Origin: Loxodes magnus
Lineage: Eukaryota; Ciliophora; Karyorelictea; Loxodida; Loxodidae
Length of the DNA: 64,000 nt
Direction: 5' to 3'
Assembly (NCBI GenBank): GCA_946699065.1
Contig: CAMPDV010007745.1
Location: 21,583-85,582 of the forward strand
A program made the position numbers and the translations under genes. The number at the start of each line of letters is the position of its first letter. Positions within the stretch are counted from its first letter, which is position 1. The notes beneath the pieces were generated by a model. The model worked only from the letters and a program-made list of their open reading frames with translations. It searched no databases and was not told the DNA's origin. Below are positions 1-11,179 of the stretch, piece after piece.

Positions 1-334
1 AAATTTAACATCATTAAAAAGTAGTAATCAGTGAATAAGTTGAACTGCAAGCTTTTGTAACAAAAATTGCTTAAAAATTTAAATTAATATTGATTTTAGA
101 TAGTTTATTAATATAAATAGTTAGTAACTTAAAATAGAAAAGCATTTATGTAGTGGAACTTATAACAATTAAATATATTCCTCTAATGTTTATACTTATT
201 AATTTATAAAAGTTTCTTCAGTCAAACTATAATAATTTATAAAATATAAGTTCATTAATAAAAAAGTAAAGAATTAACTTACAGCTAAGATAAATTTATT
301 GCGGCTATATTTATGCATTTAGGCATGTAAAATA

Positions 335-1175
335 AAATAAAATTAAAAAAATGGAGGAATGGAACAAAGGCTTTCTCGACTAAAAGGCTTCTCGTAGCTC
401 CTTAGATCAATCTTTCCAGCTCTAACAAACTCCAACAAAGACAAAAAAGAAATAATATTGTAAAATCTCAGAAGAAAAATAATTTCCTTCCAAGATTTCA
501 AAAAAAAGTTACACCTTCGAACAACTTATGAACTAAGATAAAAAGTCTCTTGTTTAAATCATTTTTGATTACATTGATAAGGTAGAGAACCTCGAACATT
601 ACGTCATGAGTTTACAATAAGACTTATAAGATCATGTCGAGGACGAGAGACCGCATGATGAATTTGTGACCAAAGAGGACATTAACAACAGATATTAAGA
701 AATAGAATGCGATATAGTAAGAAGTGATGAATAAATGGGAACAAATTTCTTAAAGTATGAAAACGCATTTTAATAAATAACGGACATAAAAAAGAGACTA
801 GGAAAATTAGAGGAATAAGACCTAAAAAGAAATAATGATCCAATGGTATAGAAGAATAACCTATGACGACAGAAAAAATTTTCAAGAAAAAATGTTATAT
901 ATGCGGCAGTTTATTCCACTTATGAAAAAAGTGTAGGAATTGGTAAATAAGAAAAAATATTTGGAAAGAACTTACAAATTTTTATCCTTCCTCGGATGGT
1001 TAGCTTTGAAGAAAAAAGATAACACAAAGACCATTCGGAAAGCTCGGAAGTGAACTTGGGTGGAGACACCGGCGAGTCCGAGACCCTGTAAAAGGTAATG
1101 CAGGGGGTTATTAAGGAAACATTCCATTATCCATAAAATTTTTAATTTAATTTAATTTAATTTAATTTGATTTAA
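335..1175 (+). mobile_element. Gag-like retroposon E1, recent insertion with 14-bp TSD
   Basis: An 841-bp insertion absent from the matching place in copy 2, where the lone target is 24053-24066. The same 14 bases, AGGCATGTAAAATA, flank it at 321-334 and 1176-1189, so this is a proven target-site duplication. It starts with A-rich sequence leading straight into ATG at 351 and ends in a short (TTTAA)n tract. This is the signature of target-primed reverse transcription. No polymerase is encoded. No in-frame TGA follows the zinc knuckle frame before the tail. Confidence 0.9.
351..1110 (+). pseudogene. E1 gag-like CCHC zinc-knuckle ORF, one frameshift
   Basis: Reading TAA/TAG as Gln and TGA as Trp, the ATG at 351 (MEEWNKGF...) opens a charged, glutamine- and lysine-rich protein. 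It contains an Asn-Asp-Pro-Met motif that recurs before the knuckle in sister elements. A CCHC zinc knuckle (Cys-x2-Cys-x4-His-x4-Cys, CYICGSLFHLWKKC) lies at 893-934, and its Trp is a TGA. The knuckle is in a different frame from the ATG. The shift sits near 846, where GTATAG looks like a 2-base TA duplication, and removing it restores the family pattern (DPMVEEQPM). A nucleic-acid-binding ORF1/Gag-like role is inferred from the knuckle. Since the insertion looks young, this could be a real mutation, a sequence error or a programmed shift. Confidence 0.7.
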
Positions 1176-1189
1176 AGGCATGTAAAATA

Positions 1190-1887
1190 GCTTAAGGAAA
1201 TGGATAATAAATAAATAAAATTTGACTTATAATAATTTATAGAAATGTTTATAAGTTATTTAAATCTTCTTTCTTAAACAATTTGATTTACTTTGCTTCT
1301 TCTTGATCTTTATCTGTATATTATTCTTATTCTGTTTTTCAATTTTTTAAATCATATCTATTTTTCATACACTCATGTGTTTAAAAATCCTTAAAAATAG
1401 CACATAAATTGCTGATATTCAAAATATTCAGAATATTTTACTTAAAATTTAAGTAAATTTAAGACAAAAGTTACAATTCTTACAAAAAAAGATATGATTG
1501 GATATTTAAAATGAAAAAATTAGTTTTGATTTAAATTTAAATCTTTAAACTAAGAAAAACAAAATAAAACAGGCTGAAGTTATTTCATTTTGTTCTAATT
1601 AATTTGTACATCAAATTTATCTTATAAAAGTCTACTAAATAAAAATCATTTTTGACATAGGATTCTATAAGATTTTATCCCTCTTATAGTTGCAGATCTT
1701 AAGTTGACATACACTCTCAGATTGATGATAGATAACTTCAATAAGTGGTATTATTTCTCAGAAGCCATTTTATTCATATATAATAAAATATTTTATTAGT
1801 ATTATTAAAGAATATAAAAATTACTTCTAAGAAATAACAGAATTTATACCAGTACACTAAAACAGGAAACCCTTCTAAAAAATAAAA
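1190..1887. other. AT-rich spacer, part of a three-copy repeat
   Basis: I see no convincing gene. The stretch is present at about 24,067-24,640 in copy 2 (which carries the H1 insertion just beyond it) and as a clearly diverged third copy at about 39,390-39,905. Short shared landmarks include CATACACT near 1370 and GACATAG near 1655. Confidence 0.6.
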
Positions 1888-2420
1888 ATGCGTAGGCTAT
1901 ATAAAGAAAGAAATTTAGATGCAAGACTGATATGATGAATATTAATCACCTGGAAACCAGAAATTAGAAAAACTACATGTAGAAACATAAATAGAGATGC
2001 TATCCAAGTCATTAAAATATTTTATATTAAAAATAGAAAACTCATGGAAAGTAGAAAATTAGAAAAAATAATAAAGAACCTGCTTGAGAAGCATTATTAA
2101 TTAGTCTTAGATATGAAAAAAAATTAGAATAAAAAATAACTTAAATTTTACAATTTATCCAGGTAATATCATTTTCTTTTTAACAGAACAAATCGATCCT
2201 ATGAAAATAATACTATAACTCAAATTTTGATCTTTGGATAAAGAATAATTAAGATCGCTACAAACAAGAGAGTAACTATTCAGACTATTAAAGGATGGTG
2301 CGCTAATGAAGTGTTACATCTCCTAATTAGCCTAGTAGGAATTTTAATAAATCAAATAAAGATAAACTGATAGAATATATCAGATGGCTTATTATTAAAA
2401 CTTGATAAAGTCTTTATTTT
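1888..2420 (+). pseudogene. Unknown ORF module P1 (IKGWC family), decayed
   Basis: The frame from ATG 1888 begins MRRLYKERNLDARL and continues with NINRDAIQVIKIFY and, further on, IKGWCANE. The same module at 25,278 is cleaner (ISWKPEIGKTAYRN). A related module lies in the opposite orientation at 2,760-3,480, where NRNIIQVIKIVY and IKGWCTNEG are recognisable, so the two form a large inverted pair. Near the 3' end the best similarity to the inverted partner jumps frame (PSRN and DKLIE-IRWL in both), so at least one indel is present. I do not recognise the family. A piece of a transposon protein is possible but is only inference. Confidence 0.45.
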
Positions 2421-2759
2421 CTTTTTATTATTAAAAAGATACTAATACAAGCTGCTATGGGATAAAATGTTATTTAATTTTTTTATTTTTCTTCTTTTGG
2501 TCTTAAACGTTTTACAATTGTTTACTAAATGATAGGTTGAATAGTAGAGATAGCATTTCTTTATTAAATAATTTTATTATTAAATCTTTTTCTTTACTTT
2601 TGTTATCCTTCTATTTCAGAGATTCATTTTACTACTATGTTTAAGATCCTTCAATATCCAATTTAATTATAGTTTCCTATTTTATTCTTGTATTAAAAAT
2701 TACTTTTAGTAATCAATCTGTTAGTCTCAATTACTTAGATTTATTCTTTTCTTTTAAAG

Positions 2760-3480
2760 TTAAAGTTAAAGTTAAAAAGCTTTGTTAAAGCCTTAGTAGT
2801 CAGCCATCTGAACTATTCTATCAGCTTGTCTCCATTAGTTTGTCATGAATTCCTACTAGGCATAGTTAGGTGGTATAGCCCTTCATTAGTGCACCATCCT
2901 TTAATATTCTGAATAATTATAGTCTTGCATGTAGCGTTCCTAATTATTTCTCCAAGGATTAAGATTTGAATTAAAGAATTTTTTTCTATAAATATTTCCG
3001 CTTTATGTTGGATATATCCTAAATAGTTTTTAAAAAATATCTTATTTATTCTTTCTTTAAATTTCGCTTAGTTAGTAGCAGTATTTTCATTGGTGTTATT
3101 TATTGCACACGTAGCATTTTATTCTTCTTTTAAACTATTATTCCTGTAACACTTATTTAATTTAAATTTACTACTTATTTTAAATTAATATTTACTGTTT
3201 ATTTTAATTTGAGGCTTCATTTTCTATTTCCATAAGATCTGATTAATTCTGTTAAAATGAAAATGGCGTTACATGAATTTATTACTAAATTTAAAGAATT
3301 CTTTGCTCCAGTTTGTTTTTTATTTCTTATGATGATTAATATTGTTTCTCAAGCAAAGACGTTATTAATTTTTCTAATTTTTCTACTTAAGCAGTGAAGT
3401 ATATATATTTGAACATAAACTATTTTAATGACTTAGATAATATTTCTATTTGAGTTTGCGTTCGAAGTTTTTTTAATTCT
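2760..3480 (-). pseudogene. Unknown ORF module M1, inverted partner of P1
   Basis: On the minus strand this stretch encodes segments that pair with P1 in the same order: NRNIIQVIKIVY, then LTELIRSYGNRKW (P1 has LTEQIDPMK), then IKGWCTNEG, then DKLIEQFRWL. It carries about 200 bases more than P1 between the second and third segments. Arms of roughly 125-250 bp are alignable by eye, separated by about 350 bp, so single-stranded DNA or RNA could form a long imperfect stem. No start or end is certain. Function unknown. Confidence 0.4.
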
Positions 3481-3512
3481 GTATTTCCAAGTTATATAAT
3501 TTTTGTTAAAAT

Positions 3513-4419
3513 AAAAAAATGGAAGGATTCAAAAGAAGTTTCTATACCACCTCCAAAAAGTTGGAGAGGAAACTTGAATCCAATCTTGGATAGTCTTCTT
3601 ACCCTTAACCCTAATTTTTTCTTAATTCTAACAACCGGAAGAGGAACAGAAACAAGCTAAGAAGACAACACATGAGATAATTCCAACCTCAGAAGAGAAG
3701 CCCAGAAAGCAGATGAAGTCTGCTCTGCACCAGGAGGTCTCAAAGTTCAATCCTTCTGGCCAAATGAGCATGGAACAGCTCATCAAAGTGGTACTAAACA
3801 TCCAGGGAGACTTTAGGAAACTGATGTAAAAACTCAACTTAGCGGAAGGAATAGAATCCAGATTTATGTCCTAAGAAAGAGAACTAAGCGCTTTCTGAAA
3901 CATATCTTAAGAACAGAGTAGCTAATCCTAAAATTAGCTTCAGAAACAATCTGATCTGAGTATTAGACTGGAAATACTAGAAAAGAAATTAGATGAACAA
4001 AGGGGAGATCCAATGATGATCGAAGAGACCAATAGGAAGACTAAGGTTAAACTCCAAAAAGTAGTGAAGAAATGTTACTACTGCAATTCGACAGAACATT
4101 TATGAAGACGCTACAAGGAATTCCAAAAATTTCAAGACGTAGTACTGGAATAAATAAAGAACCATACAAGCACAGTAGAGGAAGAAAAAACAAATGTAGT
4201 AGAGACAAATAAGAGAAAGATTATACTTAAATGAATAAGGATACATTTACAAGAGAAAATTTAATTAGAAATAAGGCTAGATCCGGAAATGACAAGAGTA
4301 ATGGGAGGAAAGAGGAGTAGAGACATCTAAAACTTGATTTTTAACACTGGAGCAATCTGGTGTCCAGCATGAAGAGGTGAAAATCCTCGAAAATTGCTAA
4401 ACTTAATTTATCCTATTAT
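3513..4419 (+). mobile_element. Gag-like retroposon E2a with 18-bp TSD
   Basis: A 907-bp element flanked by TATAATTTTTGTTAAAAT at 3495-3512 and the same 18 bases with one change at 4420-4437. It begins with an A-run and ATG at 3519, and ends soon after the coding part, at TTATCCTATTA. It encodes one gag-like protein and no polymerase. The insertion predates the segmental duplication because copy 2 has it at 26,907-27,833 with the same flanks. Confidence 0.85.
3519..4400 (+). pseudogene. E2a gag-like CCHC ORF
   Basis: With TAR = Gln and TGA = Trp the main frame reads a coiled, polar protein (QPEEEQKQAKK..., KFNPSGQMSMEQLIKVVL, GDPMMIEETNRK) followed by a zinc knuckle at 4073-4114. In this copy the last ligand is Tyr (CYYCNSTEHLWRRY); copy 2 keeps Cys. 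The ATG frame and main frame disagree by one base. Comparison with E5 places a missing T in the T-run near 3615. This copy also lost 24 bp near 3800 compared with copy 2. C-terminal part includes GAIWCPAWRGENPRKLLNL, a tail pattern echoed in E3. Role inferred: RNA-binding retroelement protein; this copy is likely inactive. Confidence 0.7.
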
Positions 4420-4499
4420 TATAATTTTTGCTAAAATCTTCAAACTCAACATTACTTTACGAACCATTAATATTATTTGCAAATTTTAATTAAATAATT

Positions 4500-4765
4500 A
4501 ATCACTTTCTCTTTCAAGCCACTAGAAATTCCTTCCCAGCTCCACGAATCAAGGCCCTCCTTAATTCATATGGCATGGATATTTTATTCCTTAATCCAAT
4601 AAACTCATGTCAGGGAGTTTTACGAATAGATATCAAAACTTCAAGCAGCTAGCAAGAGCAAATAACCAAAATATTTTATTTCCTTACAGGAATGGAATTT
4701 AAACAAGGACATTCTCAGTGACAGGATAGAAACTCGACCTTATCCATTAAATTAGAAGATTATAT
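4500..4765 (+). mobile_element. Diverged short GC-richer element S3a
   Basis: Less AT-rich than its surroundings and alignable by eye to S1 (30,077-30,382) and S2: CTTCAAGC, then a CAAGAGC-AATAA-C block, then GACATTCTCAGTGACAGGA against GACTTTCTCAGCGACAGGA. It has no obvious ORF and probably represents an old copy of the same noncoding retroposon. The same copy is present at 27,905-28,165 in the duplication. Confidence 0.55.
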
Positions 4766-4779
4766 CGGATGATTAGCCT

Positions 4780-6900
4780 AAACTCCAGTTTAACTTACTA
4801 TATGCTAATTTAAAATATTTGAACACATGTAAAGTTCTTAGCTATTTTTAAATAAGGGACTGGCTAATATAAACTTACTATATAAGAAGCTCTATATTGC
4901 ATGATCAGATACTATTATTTTTTAAATGCTCAATTAAAGTATCTAGATTTATAGATCTAAATATTCCATAGAATGATAGCATACAAAAAGTTTGAACTGT
5001 TGAAAATATAAAAAAGTGAAAAATAAGAGTAGAATTTTAAAGTAAAATAATAATTTAAAAATAAATAAAATAAAATAGGTACTTTATAAATAAGATATAC
5101 TACTTAAAAATATTATCTATCTTATTTAAGAAGCTTTAGCTAATTTAGTTTATTAAGCTTAATATTAATAGTTTAATATGAGTCAATTAATCATTTTGCT
5201 AACTTAATATTTGTATTAAAATTTATACTAAAAGAAATCAACTTTTATATATATTTACATTTTATTATTTGTATAATAAATATTTTATATTGAAATAATT
5301 AATAAAAATAAGATAATTTTAAATATATTTTAATAATATAAATAAATAATTTAAATATTATATTATTAATTAAATTATATATATCATACTATTATTTTTA
5401 TTTTTATACTATCTGATATTATTAACTTATTATTTTTTTTATTTACCTTAATTATAAGCAAAATGAGCTATTCAAAAATGTTAAATTTGCTTATATTATT
5501 ACAATTTAAATAACATTTTTCCAATTGCTTTATCTTACTCCCATATTTATTGTGGTTTTGTGTTGGATTACTCAATACTATTTGTAAGGTTTTATGTTAT
5601 GTCCTATTTATTGAAAAGTATTTTATTTAAATTTTAAAGATTTTCTAAAGTTACAGATTATATATATTAAAATAAAAATATGCTAATATTATAAAAGCAA
5701 ATAATTCTTATAAAAATAAAGTTAAAAGTTTAAATGAAAGCAAATATTAAATGAGTAAAAATAAAAATATATTAATAAGATAAAAATAACATTATTAATA
5801 AACATTTAGATAAAAAAGTTTAAATTACTTAAATTATTAGATTTAACACTAATTGAGTTTAATTAATAATATATCAATAAAAGGAGAATAACATTCAATA
5901 TTCATAAATTAAACTGATAATTTGCTAAATCATCGAAGATTATCAATATATAATTGATTTGATAGTAAAAAATAGTAAGAACTAAATATAAACTTTAAAC
6001 TTAAAAAATGACACTGAAATTAAAATATAATAATATTTTGATTGATTTAACTTCATAATTGATTAAGACTATTTTAAATACTTTTAGTTTATTAAATAAT
6101 CTCTTAGTTATGTTTAGTTTAATTTTATATTTTATTTAATAGATATTAAAATAATTTTAATTACTATATTGTTTTCAACATATAGTCAATTATTATCTTT
6201 ATAAAATTTAAAAAATGGTAAATAGAAATAAGTTTTATTTTTATTTAAAAGAAAGCAAAATTTCTTTCTTGTTATTAAAATTAGCAAAATTATTAAAGTA
6301 ACTTTCTTTTTTCATTTTATAAAAATAAAAAAATCTACTCCTTAAGAATATTTTATCTAATTTTTTGATTTTCTGTAGTTAATCAAATCTTAAATAGATA
6401 TTTAAAATTCTTTTTATTTTTAGTAAACTATTTAAAGTAAAAGCTTAACTTAATTATTTACATACAAAAAATAATGTTCTACATAATAAAAATCCTTTAT
6501 TAAAGGATAATTATTAGATCAATTGAAAGCAAGATAGAGTTTCGATTATAAACTAATTAATTAACTAAAAAAAGTTTAGACTAGAATAAAAATAAAATGC
6601 TTACTAAAAATAATTTAAAACATAAAAATATTATAAACCTGTAGAATATTTAATTATATAATTAATAATTTTACTAAATTATTATAATTTAATCAACTAT
6701 TAATTTATGCTTTATAATTTTATTTAAAAATTTTTAATTAATTTACAAATAATTACATTATAAGCAAGTAATCAGAAAATAACGCGATATGAAATAAATT
6801 ATTTGCAAATATTTATCATTAAAGGAATAAAAATGTTGCCAATTATATTACTTTATTAAAAATAAACAAATCATTTAGTTTAAAAGTTAGATAAAATAGG
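4780..6900. other. AT-rich noncoding spacer
   Basis: Very AT-rich with poly-A and poly-T runs, and no motif-bearing frame on either strand. It is shared with copy 2, which carries the S1 insertion. The empty S1 target (AATTATATAATTAATAATT) is at 6652-6670. Confidence 0.7.
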
Positions 6901-7084
6901 TATTTAAAGTATATAATTAGATTTTTCTCCAGAAAGAGGTTAATGAAAAAACTATAGTAAAAAAAACATATAAATCTTTTAGATTAGATCAAGATAGTTT
7001 TAAAATATAATTTATAAAACTAGATAGACTATTAATCATTAAAATAATTATTTGTCCTTCAAATTGATTACAGTTTTAAATGTA

Positions 7085-8045
7085 TGAAATCTAAGTTCCT
7101 GCATGCTCTATCATTATATTTCATTTTACTTAACTTCCTCTCCTTTTTATTTTCAGAGTTAAACATTTTTTTTTAAATTTTCCCATTTTTTGATGGTAAG
7201 AATTCTGTCGCTCTTTACTTCAGTTCTAACAGCTAATATTTCTCCAGATATTCTTTCTTATTTATTTCTAAAGTGTGGGTGTTTCCAACACAAATGCTGA
7301 GTGCTCTTGTAAATATAGCATCTCTTTCTTGCTCTAAGAAATGTTTTTTCTTACTTTTCTATTTCTATGGGAGTTCCTTATAAAGGCTTCTGCAAACTTT
7401 CTTCTAATAATTTTAGTTTTGAATCTAATTATACTCAATTTTTTTGCTCTCTCATTAATCAAATATTTTTCTCTAACTCTGTTATTCGATCATAAAATCC
7501 AATTTTAGCTCTTCGGTCTATCATATAGACTTCATAATCATTTGCATGCTTAAAGGTTCCGACATATTCAAATATTTTTTCCTTCTATGAGTTTAATTCC
7601 TCTTCAAATTATTTTATTTTTTTAAGATATTAACTGTATCAACTATTATGAATCCATTCGTATAATTTCAATACTATCTAAATAAAAGTACAGGGCTTAT
7701 AATGAATTATCGTACTTTGCCTTCTTCGTTCATTTTATATATTACTTTCGGAGATTCAGTTTAATGGTCTCTTTTTTCCGTTTTTATTGGAGGCGTTAAG
7801 AATGTGTTAACTCTTCTGTTCGGAATTTTTTCCTCAAAGTCTATTTGTCATTGATGGAAGAAAGCTACTTTTATTTTTTATTATAAAAGATGTTATTTCT
7901 TAATTTTTAAGTTTCTTTTCTGCTGGACTATTGTTGATCTTAAGAAAAATGGGGTAGTTGAAGTTGAGACGTGGTAAGAGAATATACTTCTGGTTTTCTC
8001 TCCTAATCCGAGGAAGTAGTAAAAAACTTTTCTGATTATAGCCAT
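7085..8045 (-). pseudogene. Gag-like ORF E7a with degenerate zinc knuckle
   Basis: The minus strand from ATG at 8045 reads MAIIRKVFYYFLGLGEKT, then TPPIKTEKRDHQ, KVIYKMNEEGK, a Glu/Lys-rich stretch and FEYVGTFKHANDYEVYMIDR. One frame change is needed near 7625. The region 7279-7320 aligns with the CCHC knuckle of the sister elements, but the second Cys is Tyr and the last Cys is not conserved (CYIYKSTQHLCWKH). It is therefore a decayed member of the gag-like family in opposite orientation. The paralogue in copy 2 spans about 30,835-31,764. Confidence 0.5.
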
Positions 8046-8049
8046 TTTA

Positions 8050-9660
8050 GTTTATAGACTAAATTAATCTTAATATTTAATTAAGCTAAACATGTTATAA
8101 CAATTCATAAAAAGGACTTATTAATCTAATTACAGAGTAAATATTTTAATATTTGTCCATAAAAGTAAAATAACTATATTTATAGAAAATGTTTATGAAA
8201 GCGTATAAAGATAAAGTAGATGAAATAAAAAATAAATAGTTTAGAATTATATAAAATAAGCTATATAAACTAACTTAGTAAAATAGGATTAATTTGTAAA
8301 TGAAATTAGAAGTATTATCTACTATTGATAAAGAGTATTATTATTATTATTAATGATTAAAACAAAAAATAAAAAAGGAGAAATAGCTTAGTCAATGGGA
8401 TCTTAGCATATGCTAATTTGGTAAATAATAATTGAAAAAGTGAATAAAAAATGATAATAATAATAATATTTTTAATAAATATAAAATTGAAAATATCTAT
8501 TTAGTGTTTTATATAATTAAGTATTACTTAAAAATTCTATAATAATAAAAAATATGAAGTTGACTTATTTTTAATGATAGTTAATAAATTAAATATGAAT
8601 AATTAGATTTTTTGAATTAAAAAATGTTGTAAATAATTTATAAATCTGATGATAACTATTTGATTATTATATTTGTCTAGTCTGATAAAATATTAAAATA
8701 AATGAATAACAATTAAATATTTTAATCGAATGTACATAAAATAATTTTGCTCTATCTATTTTATGACTAACTATGTAATAGTAAAATGTATTGTAATATT
8801 TAGCATTATTGAAAAGCTTAATGTATAAAAATAGTAAATTTGAAAGAGTATAAATTTCCTATATGATGTATATTAAACTAAAATAAAATTTCTTATATAA
8901 ATTATTTAATAATATTTTATATATATTAATTATAAGTTGAAAATTCTAGCAAAAAAGGAAGCAAGCAAATATATCATGTAACCATTTTAAGTAAAATAAT
9001 TGTTTAAATTAGTAATAAAGTTATTATAAATGAATATGTATTCAGATATTTTAATATATAATAGCTATTTTAATATCTATCTATATTTAAAGATGCTTAA
9101 TATTTAGCTCTTTAATTCTAAAAGGTTAGTATTATTATATAAGCTTGTATGGAATTATCATTTTAATCTACTTAAATAATTAAATAATTTTAGATAAATA
9201 AAATTATTTATTTACATTTGCTATAAAATTAGAGCCTATTATTTTATTTTTACTAGTAGATATCTTCGTAGCTAGTTTTTACCCTAAAGTTATAAATTAT
9301 GTATAATAATTTTATTGAGATATAAATGTTAATAAGAGATTTTTCCATGAGAATCTTAAAGATAAATTAAACTTAACTTCTAAATATAGCTATTAATAAT
9401 AAGAATTCTAATTTTATCAAATTATAAGACAGATAATAATTCAAATTATTTACTTAAATAGTTCAATATTTATAAAAATTATCAAGTAACCATAAATACA
9501 TTTATACTATTTCACTACTAAATATCAACTAACTAGATCAAACTCTTCAAACATTACATATATATATTATACATTATTCATTTATTTAACTATCAATTAA
9601 ATTTATTATTTTAATATTTAATACTTATATATAAATAATATTATCATTTTAAATTATATT
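8050..9660. other. AT-rich spacer, near-perfectly duplicated
   Basis: No gene seen. Contains short ATT runs near 8338 and AAT runs near 8455. From about 8250 to 9680 I find no difference from 31,980-33,400 in copy 2, although the RING-kelch coding sequence that follows differs at many positions. This is the 3' flank of the RING-kelch gene. Confidence 0.7.
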
Positions 9661-9662
9661 AG

Positions 9663-11173
9663 TCAGCCAATTCTTTTTAATGTTAAACAGCTCAAATTTA
9701 CTAAATCAATCTTTAATACTGAATACCTATCTTATTCTAACGCAAAAACATATCCAAACTTATCTTTTACTTTCATCTCATTTAAAGCAGCAACATCTTT
9801 AAAAATTTATCTTTATTCTCATTATTCTTTGTTTCTTTTATATATTCTTCTTGAATATTCTTATGTTTAAATATTTTTAATACCTCCAATTATAACTAAA
9901 GGTTCTAAGCACACTATAGGTAAAATAACAGCTTCAGGAAGATTCAAATCACACTTACTCCATCTATCTTTCTATATATTATACTTTAATATGTCTTTCT
10001 AAATTTATCCTTTCTAATTTGTTCCTCCAAAAGAATAAATATTTTATTCATCTTTATCTACTATTAATATTTAGTTAACTATTTAAAAAGGAAATTAAGA
10101 ACAGTTCTATCATTTATTTTCATTTCTTATTTTTAATTTTTCTACTGATTATAAGAAATATCCCTGTCTTATAGCACCTCCAACTACATAAATGTGTTCT
10201 TAAGCTGCTGCTATTCCAAATGCACATCTTCCTTCCTTTAGATTACTAAGTCTTTTACTATTACCTTTGCAATCAATTTATCAAGTTTCTTTTATTCCTT
10301 AATCCTATTTTCAAGACTTTCCTCCAATTAAATATAACTTATTCCAATATTCTATATTTCTACTTCCGAAGGGAATTATATTTTAAATTTTTACTTGCTG
10401 TAGCTATTCTTTTTCGATATTAAATAATCATAAATTTTTAGTTTCTTACTAAAAAAAGTGAATATACATAGAATCTTTTAACTTTTATTATGTTTAATTT
10501 ATATTTAACTAAACCATCTTTTATTCTTATAGATTTATATTTTCTTATAGTTTCTTTCTTATTAGTGAGATGTAATTTTAATTTATTAAATTTCTAAGTA
10601 AAAGTATAAAATTTTATTTTTAAGTTTATAAGATTTTAATGTTTTAATTTTATTACTTTTATATCATTTATTTTTAGTCTAAATTTTATATTTCAAAAAT
10701 ACTTTTTAAATTTAATTTAGAAATTATATTTCTATCTCTTATTCAATTCTATAAGATATTTATTTTCTAATCTAAATAAAAAACACTTTAAGATTATATT
10801 TCTTTATTCCTAAGATTACTTTATACTATTAAGTTAATAAGTAACTTACTAATATTTTATTATTTCTTTGTAATAGTAAAAGCTTTTTCTATTATTTACC
10901 TCTATATATCTTTTAACTTCTATTTAGTATTCTAACCTTTTTAGATTTATTATTCTTTCTCTTATATCTTTATTATTATATCTGTATAGGTAAATCTTCA
11001 AACTTAAAATGGTATACTTTCTCACAAATAGGACAAGACATTAATCCTTATAATCAGTACTGAGTATTCAAACATAAATCACAGTAAATATGTCCACAAG
11101 GTAAGACAGTTGGAAGAGCGTTAGTTAAGTTGTAATCATCCAAGCAGATTAAGCATTTTGGTAAGGCTTACAT
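9663..11173 (-). CDS. RING-finger/kelch-repeat protein, copy 1 (one 17-nt intron)
   Basis: Predicted 497 residues, encoded by complement(join(9663..10919,10937..11173)). Residues 7-50 form a complete C3HC4 RING: Cys7, Cys10, Cys26, His28, Cys31, Cys34, Cys47, Cys50 (LPCGHIYCDLC). A basic, Gln/Lys-rich helical linker spans about 55-235, then kelch blades with LYLIGGK and HIYVVGG signatures to about 440. RING-kelch architecture suggests an E3 ubiquitin ligase with a beta-propeller binding partner; this is family inference. Removing the GT...AG 17-mer at 10920-10936 makes ATG, RING, kelch and terminal TGA (9663-9665) one exact reading frame. Internal TGAs read as Trp (QYWLQG, LWLFNIEK, GGKSW). 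The paralogue in copy 2 has the same structure. Substrate unknown. Confidence 0.88.
10920..10936 (-). other. 17-nt intron of RING-kelch gene, copy 1
   Basis: On the minus strand the sequence is GTTAGAATACTAAATAG: GT at the start, AG at the end, and an internal TACTAA resembling a branch point. The RING frame upstream and the kelch frame downstream differ by exactly the 2-base phase that removal of 17 bases corrects. The same 17 bases occur at the same place in copy 2. Splicing is inferred, not shown. Confidence 0.75.
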
Positions 11174-11179
11174 TTTATT

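Noticed and set aside
3601-3612. CCCTTAACCCTAA resembling a telomere repeat
   Set aside because: Only two imperfect units, and they lie inside the gag-like ORF of E2.
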